Assembly (NCBI GenBank): GCA_037039685.1
Contig: JAWNGF010000013.1
Coordinates: forward strand, 1,199,001 to 1,263,000
Direction: 5' to 3'
Length of the DNA: 64,000 nt
From: Ceratobasidium sp. AG-K
Lineage: Eukaryota; Basidiomycota; Agaricomycetes; Cantharellales; Ceratobasidiaceae
In this document: positions 23,001 through 35,300 of the stretch, piece after piece
Position numbering within the stretch: the stretch's first letter is position 1
Layout: each line of letters begins with the position of its first letter
Translations under genes and position numbers: made by a program
The notes under the pieces: model-generated
The model's database searches: none
What the model saw: only the letters and a program-made list of their open reading frames with translations
What the model was told of the DNA's origin: nothing

Positions 23001-25420
23001 ATCGAAAAAGGAGACCCGCAACGAAACTCGGCTCTCGCTTTTCCGGCATGACTCGACGAGGTCTCGAGGAGAGCTTGCGACAGTGCCGATGTAGATATCG
23101 AGGGCGCCCGAGATGTCCTTCCAAACAAGTGCAACCAGGCCTCCTTGCATTAATCGCTTCTTTGAAACTTGCTCCCAATAGGTCACCCGGACAGTTGCTT
23201 GCTTGTTCCGGGCCTTGCCCGGAGGGGCTTCAAATTCTATTCCGACTGATGTACCGCGGTTGTTGAGTGACAGTGGTTGGAAAGATAGGTTGGTGAATAC
23301 GCTGAATATGACCGATTCTTGGAGATTTGCGGGCGCAGCATAGCGCCCTCCGCCAGCATTGATGATTTTTGATAATATTGTTGGCGTGCCTTCCGGTTGC
23401 TGAATATCCGCCGTAATTAGCTGCGCCGCCAGGCGAATCGGTGCACTGAATTTGCAACCCTTTTTAGACAATATCCACAAAATAAGCGAGTCACTCACAT
23501 TAACTCCTCGCGCAAAAGTCGGAACTGGATGTCCAAAAGTCTCTCCGGACTAGCCGCATCGTAAAAATGGGGGGCGCCTGGGAAGTTCGGTGGCAAGTAC
23601 GGCTCGACTTCGCACATCAGCTCTTGGTGAGTTGGGGCGATACGGATATGCTCGATCAACACATGATCGTTGTCGTGCCGCGGTCCTTTGTCCCGATTTT
23701 CTCCAGGTCCGTCGTGCTCGCAGCTCCGCTGGAGATTCGCAATAAGCGCTTCCGAACTCATTGGTCCCTTTTGCACGATTCGTTTGGTGGGATCCACTAT
23801 CCTAGTCCGAGTGCGAACAATGATACTCGCGACTTGATCCTTCGTACGGGTGAGATTTTTAATCAGAAATGCTCGGATATCCTCATCGTAGCTCGTAATT
23901 TCATCTTGGAATGTTGATGGGGGGCCAAGTGCGCGAGTCCATTCATCGAACCAGCCGGTAGCCTGCTGAACTAGATCGCATACAGCCGGATTTGTTGTCG
24001 TAGCATCTTTGAAGCGTGTGAGATATCTGGTAATACGTGAGCGAATGTGGTAAGAAGGTAATAAAACGAGGAAGCATACTCGAAAAGCGTGGTAAACAGA
24101 GACTTGAATATATGCATCCCACTGAGCGGTTGTCGGCCTGGCTCTTGAAACGTGCGAGCCTGAATCAACCTTGTCATTGATTCTATTATTGTAGCGCTGA
24201 ACGCATCAAAGTTTGTATGGATCAACCCGTATAGCTTGCTACAATAGAGGTTAGAAACTCAATAAATGAAGCTGATTGAAGTACGTACTTGACATTGTGA
24301 TGGACGGTGCTCTTGGTCACCCATTCCGATGATAAGTACTTATTGTTATGTGTTATTTGCTGTTTATGTTAGACAATTCCAGATCAAGACATACCGTTAA
24401 GAGCGGAACATATCCTCGTTGGAAGGACCAAGGAGCGCGCCCATCGTTCGCGCTCGGCTCTCGTGGGAACCGGATTGCGTCGCCGATCCTTAGTATCCCA
24501 TTGCCCTAATGATACCAGCCCGTCAGTACAGGTTGCTCCGACAGCAAAGTACAATACCTTTGCTAGATTATTGAGGTGTTCCTGTGCTCGCTTAGCCCCT
24601 CAACAATTGCATAACTCAAGAAGTCTACTCACATAACCATCCTCAGGTTTCTAAATCTCATTGAATAAGCAAGCTCACGATAGTGACACAAAACATACCC
24701 ATAGTGAGTTTTGAGTGCTAGCGCTGCACACGATATCAAGAAATGTATACACCTGAGCGGCGGTCTGAAAGCGAAATTCGTCCGCCAGGAATTTCTTCAG
24801 GTACCCAAAAGCCTGACCAGGCGAGGTATTCGAGCTGATACCGTTGGTGAATTTGTCGCTTTCGAGCGCAGGGAACCTCCCCAGCCCGGCATCTTCAAAA
24901 TGAGACAGGAGAGTTTTAGGTTTGGACGACTCCGGTGGAGGGGCGCTTGGATTGGCCTGGTGCTGGAATTTACATCCGGCACCTCGGCCACACTGGCCGG
25001 TCGTCCAGTAGGCACGGCAAACACCGTTGGGGACGTAAACATGGGGCGCTGTAGGAGATATTGAGCTCGAGGACGTTATAATTAGATCATATGAGATCTT
25101 ACCGGGTGGGGCTGGAGATGTCGGGGTTTGGTGTGTGAAGGTACACGCGGTGCGAGGGCAAGCACCCTGCGTCCAGAAATAACGGCACGTTCCTGCCGGA
25201 GCCGGTGGTGCGTCAGCTACTGGGGGAGCTAAGCATGATATTAGCATATACAAGGGTAATTATTTAATCATGTATGCTCGCCATTGCCATTGCCACCCGA
25301 CCCGGACGCTGTGGCTGCACCTTGTGCAGAAGCATTCGTAGTGTGTGCAAATTTACATTTTGCTCCCTGGCGACACCCGCCAGGAGACTGGTGAAATCGA
25401 CAGATTGGTTTCGACACCAT
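17096..25420 (-). CDS. ZNFX1/Hrr1/SAD-3-like NFX1-type zinc-finger SF1 helicase, copy A
   Basis: A many-exon gene of very roughly 2,200 residues, read from the ATG at 25420 (preceded in frame only by a GTG) to TAA at 17096. Three CCCH fingers come first (CRFHQSPGGCRQGAKCKFAH, CRYFWTQGACPRTACTFTH, CRAYWTTGQCGRGAGCKFQH), then the ZNFX1-type N-terminal helical region and a UPF1-like SF1 helicase with motifs GPPGTGK (split by an intron), VVEEAGQ, MIGDPLQLRP, QRRMRP, TLDNFQGEEGE and VGLSRAKHGLY. A Cys/His-rich NF-X1 array follows (about 19800-18860), then a C3HC-like segment, a long helical region and a final RZ-type zinc finger (GHFYECSKGHPYVIGD joined to CGQAWTRGTCPECG). All catalytic motifs seen are intact. 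Relatives bind RNA and work in small-RNA silencing and, in vertebrates, antiviral sensing. It is closer to copy C than to copy B. The first intron donor is weak, so the N-terminus is uncertain. Confidence 0.9.
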
Positions 25421-26800
25421 GGGTATGGTGGGAAGGGATTGTTGATACGGAATTAGAATCCGTGGCTCAGAGGTAGCCACTCGTAAACGCGGGTCCGCGG
25501 ATTATTTGAAAAATAATGGTCTAGTGCAACACGTTTTTCTTGGTCCGCCAGTTCAGCACCCTAGATATCATGTGAACACGTGTGGAAGCGTCAACGCACT
25601 GTCGGAGTCTCAAGTGTCCGATTCTAATCCCTCATACAGGTGACTCGGTGAATCGCCTATGATAAACTGGGAACTGATGAATCCGTCAAGTCTCCATTGA
25701 ACCAAGTCCATAGCCCGTGTGTCGACATCCAGCACCTGACCGTGCCGCACTGAACAGATCGGCGTAAATTTATCAGTAAACCGCAAGTGCCATACCCGAA
25801 CAGGAGCCTGACGACTCGACCGCACAGCTCATGCGAATATCAACGGGGTACGCAAGGAGTGAGTTGGTTTACTTGACATTGGCGCTTGAGAAAGTTGAAG
25901 CTCGAACCTCGCCTTTTTGGTGTACCACGTCGAATAGTCCTCCGGAGTCCTCCTGAGCACCACCGAAGAATTTTTAGTTTTGGCTGAGCAAGTGGTATGC
26001 TGACTTAAAGTATCCAGGCCTAGTTTTACATAAGCTTCCTACGCCATGCCAGACCTTATTTATGACTGGGTAGCAATCCAAGACGCACATACGTTACTCT
26101 AATGCGTGAGATGCTGAAGGACGAAACCTTAAATCTCATGATAAAAACCTCAACCTCGCATCATAAACCCTCCTAACCCAGACTCATCATACATCCCTTG
26201 CAGTGTAGTTAAGAACTGCTACAGGAATTATTGTCAGGAAATTTGGGACCCTACCTACGTTGTGTCAATTCGCGCATGAAAAGGTTCATAGTGCTTACCC
26301 CACACATGGTTGGTGGCAAAGCGCTGGGCGGCTGCGCGACTGAATGCGCCACCCACCCTGAATAAATGGTTTATTTATGCCCCTAGCTCCTGTCTTTCTC
26401 TCTCTTCTCCAACTACCGCAGGTATGTGCTCTTTTCTGCTGAATTTATCTGCTAACCTGTCCCCCAGCTCTTCACGTTCGTTATGCACGGGCAAGCACCC
26501 TTATTCGTGAGCGAGTTGAGCTCGGAGCGTCCAGTCCTCTGTGAAGCCAGCGACCCGTCGCTGAGCACCCGAGGAATAGCTCAAGCTGGAAACCACCCCC
26601 CAATGACCCTCCAGGCGAGGGAGTGGGGTTGCCTTTGGCGCATTCTACACGTCGCGTCTGAACCTGCCCATGGTCCTCGGTACCTCCAGTGCCGGCTCCG
26701 TGCCACCGCTCTCGCATGTGGGTTTACGCACCCCTTGCTGCATTCTGTTGCGTTGCTGAAGGAAAGGTTTTGTGATTACAGCGAGGTCAACGCTCAGGTG
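25421..26800. other. Divergent intergenic region at the strand switch
   Basis: Left part of the 2.4 kb between copy A (minus) and the pheromone receptor (plus). No gene motif was found. It should contain the promoter of copy A; no clear TATA element was found. Confidence 0.45.
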
Positions 26801-27000
26801 GTGCTCACTGGATATACTCATATCCCCCTGACGTCGATTGACCCCTGAACAGCTGGGCTCGCAGCTGAACGTCCACTCCTAATGCCATGGATTTGGCGCC
26901 AGCTTTCTTGCGGACTAGTATGTTGCAAGTACCGGCTGTTCTACTGACAGTCTCTGAGCGGCGCCGCCTCCCCCTGTACTCGGGGAGCTTCTGCAGGTGA
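26801..27000 (+). mobile_element. Possible Ty3/gypsy gag fragment
   Basis: In one plus-strand frame the translation contains TPNAMDLAPAFLRTS and then VSERRRLPLYSGSFCR, which recalls the region before the zinc knuckle of fungal gypsy Gag proteins (DPNAMDL..., LTDAERRRR...GLCFRC). The frame is interrupted by stops on both sides, and no protease, reverse transcriptase or long terminal repeat is visible. If the reading is right, this is a short dead remnant. Confidence 0.2.
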
Positions 27001-27827
27001 GGATCGACGTGTGGTAGCATCTTGGGTGACCACGTCTGGCTCGTGGTTTGCGCTCGGGTGGGAAGCTCGAGCGCAACTCATGGCTCCTAGACTTGAGTCT
27101 AATTTTTTACTTACCCCGTCTCTTTGTGAGACATTCCTCGGTTTTCAGTCTGGGTTTGCTTAGGGGCTCGATGACATAAGGCTCAATGGTGCGGCCCAAC
27201 ACAAGGTGAACGTACTCCTTTCCAGATATCAAAGACAGTTATACTTTGACTTAGCAGTGGCAGGCAAGAAGTATACGCAGGGCCATTTGGGTTGTCGATA
27301 CCGTCGAGACTGAATGATAGGGGTACAAATCAATAACCGGTTATTGCCGGGGTTTAGATTGGCCTTACGGTGTTCAGGGTTGATTATGTATGCGCTTGAT
27401 TGTTTGGGCTCGCGGCGGGAAATGTTATGATGTACTCGGGTTGGCGAATGGTTTGAGTGATTGTATGCCTTGAAAGTGCGCGAGAATTGTCGGACTTGCA
27501 AGGGTGGCCACTCGAAAATAAAATAAAAGGACCGCTCCTAGAATAAGGAGGCTTTCCGAGGAATGCCCAGTTTCGGCGTGGCCGAGCACCTCAGTACAAA
27601 ATATAGTAGAGCTTTTCACACTGCCTCCCCGACAAGCCCATACTCAGGCTCCAAGTTCTAAATTGTTGTCGTTGTTCTGATAAGCGCTCGCTCATCAACT
27701 TCCGTGACCGGAAATGGACATACAGGCATCTGCTCCGGGCCGATCCTCAAGCCGAGTCTCATACCAATGTCCTTGTGATGAGCCTCATATCAATTCATAA
27801 CGTTTCTAGCTGTCCGTCCTTTACGCA
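27001..27827. other. Upstream region of the pheromone receptor gene; no gene recognised
   Basis: No pheromone-precursor-like frame ending in a CaaX box was noticed, although very short frames were not searched exhaustively. Confidence 0.4.
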
Positions 27828-29158
27828 ATGCCAGTCGAGCTTCCCATTGTCAGTTTTATCAGTGCCCTTGTCGTCCTTGTTCCGCTTCCATGGCATTGGA
27901 GGACACGCAATGTCTGTACGACCTCGGCTATTCTCTGGCTTGCTCTATGCAACCTCATCCGAGTAATCAACACCATCGCTTGGCTCGATAATGTCACTGT
28001 AAAGTACAAAATATGGTGCGACATTGGTAAGTTCCTAGTGTAGGGCGATTGTCTTTTCAACTAATCTGCATATAGTCTCAAGGGTCGAGCTTAGTGCCAA
28101 CATTGCCGTTCCAGCAGCAACCGTGTGTGTCTGCCGTCGGTTGGCACATGCGTCCACACCTTATCACAGAGCTCTAAGCCCAACTGAAAAGCGTCAACTT
28201 GTAAAGTTTGAGATTGGAATGTGCATCGTGTTGCCTGTCATACCCAATGCTCTGCGTAAGCCGAGTTCCTGTGGATTCGCACAGTCGCTTACTGGATTGG
28301 TGTAGACGTTGTAGTGGAATCTTGTAGATTTATAATCAGCGAGGGATTTGGTTGCACTGCAGTAAGTGAACGCTCTCACTCGACTATTCGAATATTGATC
28401 TGCAGCATGCAATAGTGTCACTATCAATCTATCCCCGCCTTGTTTATTACTCAGATCCCCACGATCCTACTCTCTTGGGCAGCATTAATCTATTCTGGTG
28501 AGCATTATACAGTCTTAGGCGGCCATGCATTATAGCTTCCTTGTAGGTGTTACGCTACGCTGGTTGATTCATCGCCGTGTTCAGTTTCAGCAAGCCTCGA
28601 AAACTAAACGAGTGATTCCTGCCTCTAGCCGCTACCTCCGCCTCGTTGCTATGGCCATCACGCAGATGACGTTTGCTTCGGTCATGTCGCTCTTTCTGAT
28701 AACGACCTCAATGCATTCTGGGCTGAACCCATGGACGTCCTGGGAGGATGTCCACCAAGACTGGCAAGAGGTTTTCGTCGAACCCAAGGACTCTTTGCCC
28801 GAGTGGTACCATGTGCTCTTCAGGGTTGGTTGGTACTTTGTGCCTATTGCGTCAGTTACGACGTTTGGGTACTTTGGATTCGACGAAAGAGTAGTTGCCG
28901 AGTACAAGGGCGCATTTACTTGGATAAAGTTGAACGTTCCTCGCATTAAAGGCGGCAAGGCTACGGTGCTGCCACCGGTGTATGTACCTCTCATAAGATG
29001 TTGACAACCTCGTTTTGACTTTATCTATATTTTGCAGTGCCAGGGACCACAGACCTGGCGATATCAGATTAAATGCCGATACCGTTGTGATTGATATAGG
29101 TAGTAGGCCTGGGGCGCAGGCTCCCGACCCGTCGGGTTCGGAGGAAGCTCAACTGTGA
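27828..29158 (+). CDS. STE3: STE3-type mating pheromone receptor (seven-transmembrane GPCR)
   Basis: Six exons (27828-28026, 28076-28255, 28306-28361, 28416-28497, 28547-28979, 29038-29158) close to 357 codons, 356 residues. The protein follows basidiomycete STE3 receptors: an N-terminal hydrophobic segment leading to PLPWHWRTRNV, the IAWLDNV loop, KIWCDI, then VPAATVCVCRRL, LPVIPNAL, GFGCTA, QIPTILLSWAALIYS, VTLRWLIHRRVQF and the extracellular GLNPWTSWEDVH loop, with seven hydrophobic stretches in total. The C-terminal tail after the last membrane segment is short (about 60 residues). STE3 receptors bind farnesylated peptide pheromones and signal through a heterotrimeric G protein to the mating MAP-kinase cascade. 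No pheromone precursor was seen beside it, so it may belong to a B mating-type locus or be a non-mating-type STE3-like paralogue. It lies between inverted helicase copies A and B. Confidence 0.93.
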
Positions 29159-29368
29159 TGTATGCCCGGAGAGCTTTGGGAGCATGCCTTTCTGCTTTAG
29201 TATGCTATCTTTGAGCGCTTTTATGTATATGCTTTCATCTGGGAATTGAGTTTGTAGAACTTTGATGAGTAAGGGATGGGGGTCCAAGTATACGTGCCTC
29301 GCTGCATCTAGAGAAGTTTGGTCACTACACGCGGCATAAGCCGATCTATACGTTTGCTCGGGCGCCAT
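29069..29368 (-). CDS. Possible small hypothetical protein, antisense to the receptor 3' end
   Basis: A 99-codon frame with an ATG at 29368 reads through ordinary-looking protein sequence (LDPHPLLIKVLQTQFPDES, IYIKALKDSILKQKG) and overlaps the last 90 nt of the receptor coding sequence on the other strand. No family is recognised. It may be a real small gene, a fragment or chance. Confidence 0.2.
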   Translation of the reverse strand: MAPEQTYRSAYAACSDQTSLDAARHVYLDPHPLLIKVLQTQFPDESIYIKALKDSILKQKGMLPKLSGHTSQLSFLRTRRVGSLRPRPTTYINHNGIGI

Positions 29369-30077
29369 CGCTTACACTATGGTGCCGGGGTTGACTTGAG
29401 TATACATGTGTACGCGCATATGCGAATCATCGCAGTATGGAGCTAAGAGAACGGCATTAACTTGGAATCTATAGCCCCAATGGATCCAAATCCAGATACT
29501 TTTCATCAATAAATAACATTCAGATAGTCTTACTCACTCCTACGTCAACGTATTGTAACGCGTGCCTCGCGCCTCTCAAAAAAGGGTTATTGAGTCCGGA
29601 AACGCCTGTGCCTATATTGAAATACGCTGGTCATTAATTTGTTTTCCCCGACGCAAATACGCGCAAGTATGCCCGGCATTACAACAAGCCGTACACAGCA
29701 TCGTTTTTCCGCGCCTTGGAAACCAATTAGCGATCAGCCCGGTCAATCATGTTGGTGAGCGCGAGCCTAGCTTCGACTGATCCGCGGCACTACCTATGCT
29801 TTTCATGAGATCCTAGCGAGGCTGCTAACTGAATACTCCTTCCACTTGGAGCGGTCGTGCAATACTCGGTCTGAGTGGACTTCATGTCGACCCCTCCGGT
29901 TTATTTCTAATTTCTCATCACGATCGCAGAAGCCCCGAGACGCCCGGTTATGTGGAACGGAAGCCGAGACCAAGGGTCAAACACTCACGTGGCGTGCCAG
30001 GGCCATCCAGGGCAGAAACATCAAGTGCAAAAAGTCGACCACAACCGTCCTTGACACCACGCTCTTTTACGACCACG
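29369..30077. other. Intergenic; upstream region of the glycosyltransferase gene
   Basis: No gene recognised. The open frame continuing upstream of the ATG at 30078 reaches back to about 29952 but starts at GTG, so 30078 is taken as the start. Confidence 0.5.
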
Positions 30078-32052
30078 ATGGGCAAGCTCAGTCTGCGACC
30101 GACGAGGAGAGATGTGGTAGTTGCCTTTACCGGAATTGCCTGCGTTTTGCTTTTTTCTCGCATGTTTGACTTGGGAGTGTCCGACACACCTATTCATTAC
30201 GTTTACAACACTCCGGACGCGTTGTTGCCGACGCAGAGAGTGGTGGGTCCGACGAAGGGGTCCCATCGACACCAGGTTGTGCCGCAAGAGGACGATCCGC
30301 CGAGGCCAGCGCCTGTTCCCGTCATTCCTAAACGTGAGTCGGGCGAGAGAGAGAGGCACGCGTTGGGCTAATTTATGTGATTATTAGACGGCAGCCACGA
30401 CGCGATCCATAACCCCATCCACCATGTCGTCCCAACTACGCCCAAAAGCACAGCATGGCCCAACCTGTCGACTGGGTTGCCCAACACCAAACTCGTCAAG
30501 CACGGAGCAGGTTGGACGATCATGGAAAACGTGTACATGTCCAACGGCACACTCTATGTGATTACCGACGACCCCTCTGCGTGGCCCCAGCGCAGGATGA
30601 TGATCGACACGGGTATCACGGCGCTCAACACGCCGGAAAACATTGCCGCGCGGGAGCCGACCGAATATGACCTCGACTGGATCAGTCCCAAGGATGCCGA
30701 GGCGCGGTGGGGAAAGCGAATCTGGGCTGTGCCTGACTTTACCGTGAGTGCGTTCGGGGTTGTGTAGATCGTAGCTAACGAGGATGGCAGATTCTTTACT
30801 GGGATCCAGTGCAGTGTGCGTAACGGTTCACTTCCACTCGACGCTTGCTAATTTCTCTCCAGTCATTAACCACTACTACCACTATGCTGCCGAGCTCCTC
30901 ATGGGAACATGGCGAATGCTAGCCTCTTACGACCCGCACATCACTCCCCGCGGCGAGTACACCAAGATCCCCACACCCGCACGAGCCATATTCCCACACG
31001 TCGAACCCAAAGTATGGCGCGACGGACCGAGCTTCAACCAGTTTTTCCTGCACGCCGTTTGGCCAGGCATCGGTACGTCCCTCGCCTCAATCCCACGCCG
31101 CCACATTACTCACCCCGATCTAGGAATGGAATTCTCCGACGCATGGGAAGACCGAGTCAAGCTCACCAAGTCCTCTGCCCCCGACACGCCCCAAAACCCA
31201 GCCCCCCACGCATTCCTCTACGAAAAAGTCCTCCTCGCCGACCGATCCGCGTCTTTCCGTGGTGAACACTGCTCCGTCAACGCACGCACCGTATCCGAAG
31301 CCATCGAAGCCACGCGCGCCGACCTCGAAGACGGGCACGGAACCGAAAAGGGCCGGTGGTGGTGGGAACCCCTCAGACGGCGTGTGCTCAAAATGGCCAG
31401 CGTGGACGAGGCGATCCAGGACTTGAGCTTGTGGTGGCACGGAACCGAGGCAGACGTGAAACGGCTCGCCGAAGCTCTTCCCGGTGGAAAACCCACGGTG
31501 CACATTACGTACATTTCCCGCCAAACGGCTCGCCATCGCAAACTCATCAAGGAAGACCACGAGGGGTTGGTCAAGGCGCTCAAGGAGCTCGTCGACCGCA
31601 AGAATTCGCTTCCCGATTCGCCGGCCAAGCGCCCGTGGGAGCTTGAGATTGTCGAGGCTGAGCATATTTCGCGCGAGGAGCAGGTTCGGATCGCCGCTCG
31701 GACGACGGTCTTGCTCGGCGTGCACGGAAACGGTCTGACACATTTGATCATGATGCCGCTCACCCCCTTGTCGACGGTGATTGAGATGTTCTATCCTGGT
31801 GGGTTTGCGAGGGATTATCAGTGGACGAGTACGGCCCTGGGTATGAGGCACTATGGGATTCACAATGCCTCGTGAGTCGGCTCTGTTTTAGGTTGTGGTT
31901 GGTACTCATTTATTTATAGGGCGTTTACGGAACCTTCGCTCCCTCGTGTGGATTATCCCGAGGGATTCCAAGGGAATGAGATCCCGGTCCATGGGCCGTT
32001 TGTGGCCAAGCTGATTGAAGAGCGGATCGACGGCGCCGCGACCAAGTCGTAA
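30078..32052 (+). CDS. Family 61 glycosyltransferase (DUF563), type II membrane protein
   Basis: Six exons (30078-30333, 30388-30743, 30791-30815, 30863-31072, 31124-31871, 31920-32052) close to 576 codons, 575 residues. A short basic N-terminus (MGKLSLRPTRRD) precedes one hydrophobic anchor (VVVAFTGIACVLLFSRMF), then a Pro-rich stem and a lumenal catalytic domain. Family signs are FNHYYHYAAEL-like sequence (here FINHYYHYAAELLMG), an RQTARHRKL segment, and near the C-terminus LLGVHGNGLTHLIMMP followed by VIEMFYPGG, the hallmark GT61 nucleotide-sugar region. GT61 enzymes include plant xylosyl/arabinosyltransferases, EOGT and fungal xylosyltransferases, so a Golgi/ER role in glycan decoration is expected; donor and acceptor are unknown. 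It lies between the pheromone receptor and helicase copy B in the same direction. No damage seen. Confidence 0.92.
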
Positions 32053-32386
32053 TTGCCTTTTCAGACTTTTTCGGACGTGCTCCTTTATCTATTATTTTGT
32101 CCTTTTTGGGGTTGTTGTACGGGTATGGATACCCATTATTATATATTGTTTATCCCTGTACGGATTGTGTGTTTGGTGGACAATTGAGGAAATCTTCACA
32201 CTATTCGGAATTGTGACAGGCAATGCAATGCACAATGCTTTGTACTCCACGCGGCATACTGTGCCTCGTGGCAAAAATACGTGTTATTACAAAGATATCC
32301 GCGGATGGGGCGATTATGAGTGGCTATCCCCTCGCTTGCCACTTAAATTTCCATCCCGCTCCAACTATTGAGTCTCATACACCACT
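32053..32386. other. Intergenic; 3' flank of the GT61 gene and promoter of helicase copy B
   Basis: Short compact spacer of about 330 nt, with no gene recognised. Confidence 0.5.
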
Positions 32387-35300
32387 ATGTTTTTGAATCG
32401 CCCCAATGGGCCAAATACACCTGGCCAAGCCTCTAGGCGGGGTAGAGGCGGGGCTCCAAGTCGCGGTCGTGGAGGGAACCCAGCCACGAGAGGTATGTCC
32501 ATTATCGTAGACTTGATAGTGCTGCTGAATATATTGGTTGCTTTCGAGCAGGAGGTGGGCCTTCAGCATCCAAGGGACCTTGCCGTTTTTTCCTTCAAGG
32601 ACATTGCAGAGACGGCACTACTTGCCGATTTCCTCACGTTAGACCACAACCCGGTGCCACACCCCAATTCAATTCCGGCGGACCGTCCCGAAGCCGCCCC
32701 AATAATACACAGAACCAGCCTCAAGAGCCTCCCAGTAACTTTCCCGGCCTGACCAACGACCAATTCTCCACCGGTGGAAACACCGCACCCGCAAAAACGC
32801 GTCAAGGTCTAAGGCAATATGTCGCCGACAATTTCAAGTTTATTATTCCCGATCAAGTGTACAAGTTTGTTGAGCTTTTGTGTAACGCTAGCTCTCAGAA
32901 CGCGAGTTGGGTACGTGTTGGCCGCTTTTGCTGGTTCGTGTCGCTAATGTTGCTTTGAATAGACGCCAGTGGATGGTCAGGTATGGGGTTTCAGTTTTGG
33001 TTTTGGGTGGCTAACGTGTGCTGACTAATATACTAGACCCATTTGCGCGACCTTGTCAAGGTTTGATACTTTCCGTGTACTGGTAGTTCGTCGGGCTGAC
33101 CTTGTTCATAGGGAAATGGGATCGAACGACTTGGAGATGCGCTTCGGTTTCCGGTGGAGACCAACCGAGCTTGGTCGTTTCAGCGAGGGTATATCCCAAT
33201 ATTCACGGTGAGTCGACCTTGACTTTGTCCTTGACGCTTTATTGATCGAGTGATGACTAGTATCTATCCTCTGAGTGGGTTACGAAGAGTCTGTTGCATA
33301 GCGATGTCAAGTGAGTTTCGAGGTTGAGTTCGAGGTCAAGTTCTAAACCCTTGATCAGCGCGTTGTACGGCCTGGTGCACAATGAGCTTGGCGTAATTCG
33401 CAAAACATTGGAAACACACATGAAGAGACTCATGGAAGCTCGAAGTTTCAAGGAAGGAAACACGGCGCTCAGTGGAAAGCAAGTCTTCAAGGTCCTATTT
33501 GTGACCATGTTTGAGTATGTCCTTGTCAGTTGATTATCCACGCCTATACCTAAATAGCGATGCCCAGATATCTTACACGCTTCAAGCAAGCTACCACTAC
33601 CAACCCTGAAGTATGCGAATTGGTCGAACAAATTGCCAAGTGGTTCGAGGATTGGGTGACGGGACTGCAATCAAATCCGCCTTTCGACGATGAATGTGCT
33701 CGATATGAAGTATCCAAGAGGGATCAGATCATCAACAACCTGCGTCATAACAAGGACCAAGTTCTACATATCGTGCGACGAACCACAATCAAGGTCGTTC
33801 AGCCCGAAGAACAGCTCGTGCGACGAGGCCCCATTGCCGAGGGGTTGGCGGCAAGGCTCCAAGGCAATTTCAAATTTGATCGTCCCGGAGAGAACCGCGA
33901 GTCAGGTCCACGGCACGACAACGATCACGAGGAGATAGAGAGGATTCGCGTGGCGCCTACTCATGCGGAACTTCTCTGCGAGTTTGAGCCATTTCTTCCC
34001 GGCAACTTTCTCGAGGCGCCGCATTTTTACGAAGCTGGGAGCGTTGAACGATTGCTGGATATACAATTTCGTCTGCTTCGCGAGGAACTAACGTACGTAT
34101 GACACTTCTTCTAATGGGCGCGCGCTTACAACAATTACACATAGTGCGCCGATTCGAACGGCTGTTCAAGAGGTAGTTTCGGATCTAGTCGCGCCTCACT
34201 TTGCAAGCACATCCTTGTCGAGGCTCATCGGCAATGGTGGTGGACGTTACCCAAACAACTCGAACGCCCAAGACTCTGTTCTGTTTAGCGTCTTTACAAA
34301 TGTCGCTTTCCAGCCCTTGTCCGTCAGCAACCGCGGGACTTCCGTCGGTATAACCTTTGATGCACCTCCTGGGCAAGCGCGCCGCGGAAACCCCCGGGAA
34401 CGCAAGGATTATTGGGAACGAGTAACCAAGAAGCACCTAATGCAGGATACATTGGTAGCATTAATTTGGAAGGATCTTACTGGTGTCCTCGACATCTATA
34501 TTGGGAAAGTTGCTAGTACTCCAGAAGACCTCATCGGTTCGGCGATGCGCAACCCCAATCGGGTGACGCTCAGTGTTTCATTTCTGGATGCCGTACCCGA
34601 ACTTCGGATTCTTCATATTCTCCAACACCGGATTACCGAATACGGGACCGTCGTTCTCATCGAAGCTCCCGTCCTCTTTGAAAGTATCCGTCCGTTCCTC
34701 GAGGCTCTCAAGCGCGATCCAGAAACATTGCCCTTTTCCCAATACTTGCGGCTTCAGCCCAAGGAGGAGCTGAGCCGAACCGCGATCGCACCTCCATTGT
34801 ACTCGCTCTCCCCTGGCTTTTCGTTTCAGCTCAGGGACCTCTTCGACTCGAGCGCCAAAGTGCATTCTCTCTCCCTGACTTCGAATAACCCTCACTCGAT
34901 AGCCAGCGCTCGAGCGCAGCTTGCAGGCCCAGGGAGTCGCTTGGACCCTAGCCAGGCTGATGCAGTGATTAGCTCACTCACGCAGGAGATTTCTTTGATT
35001 CAGGGGTAAGTTTGACGTCTTTGTGACGGTCGATGTGCAGCCATGCTAAACTAATTCTTTTAGGCCTCCTGGTACGGGAAAGGTACGCTTTTGGATTTAC
35101 TTTTGACGCTTGGTTATTTGATACTCACAGCTCACATAGAGCTATACTGGCCTCGAGCTCATTCGGGTTCTACTCAAGAATGAAGTTTCCCCGATCCTCC
35201 TCGTCGCTTTCACCAATCATGCTTTGGACCATATGTTAAATGGGGTCCTGAAGCATAAAATCACTGAGAAGATTATCCGGGTCGGCTCTCGGTTCAGGAT

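Noticed and set aside
31120..31863. 247-codon minus-strand frame
   Set aside because: It lies wholly antisense inside the GT61 coding exon, whose plus-strand frame has family motifs and closing splice sites.
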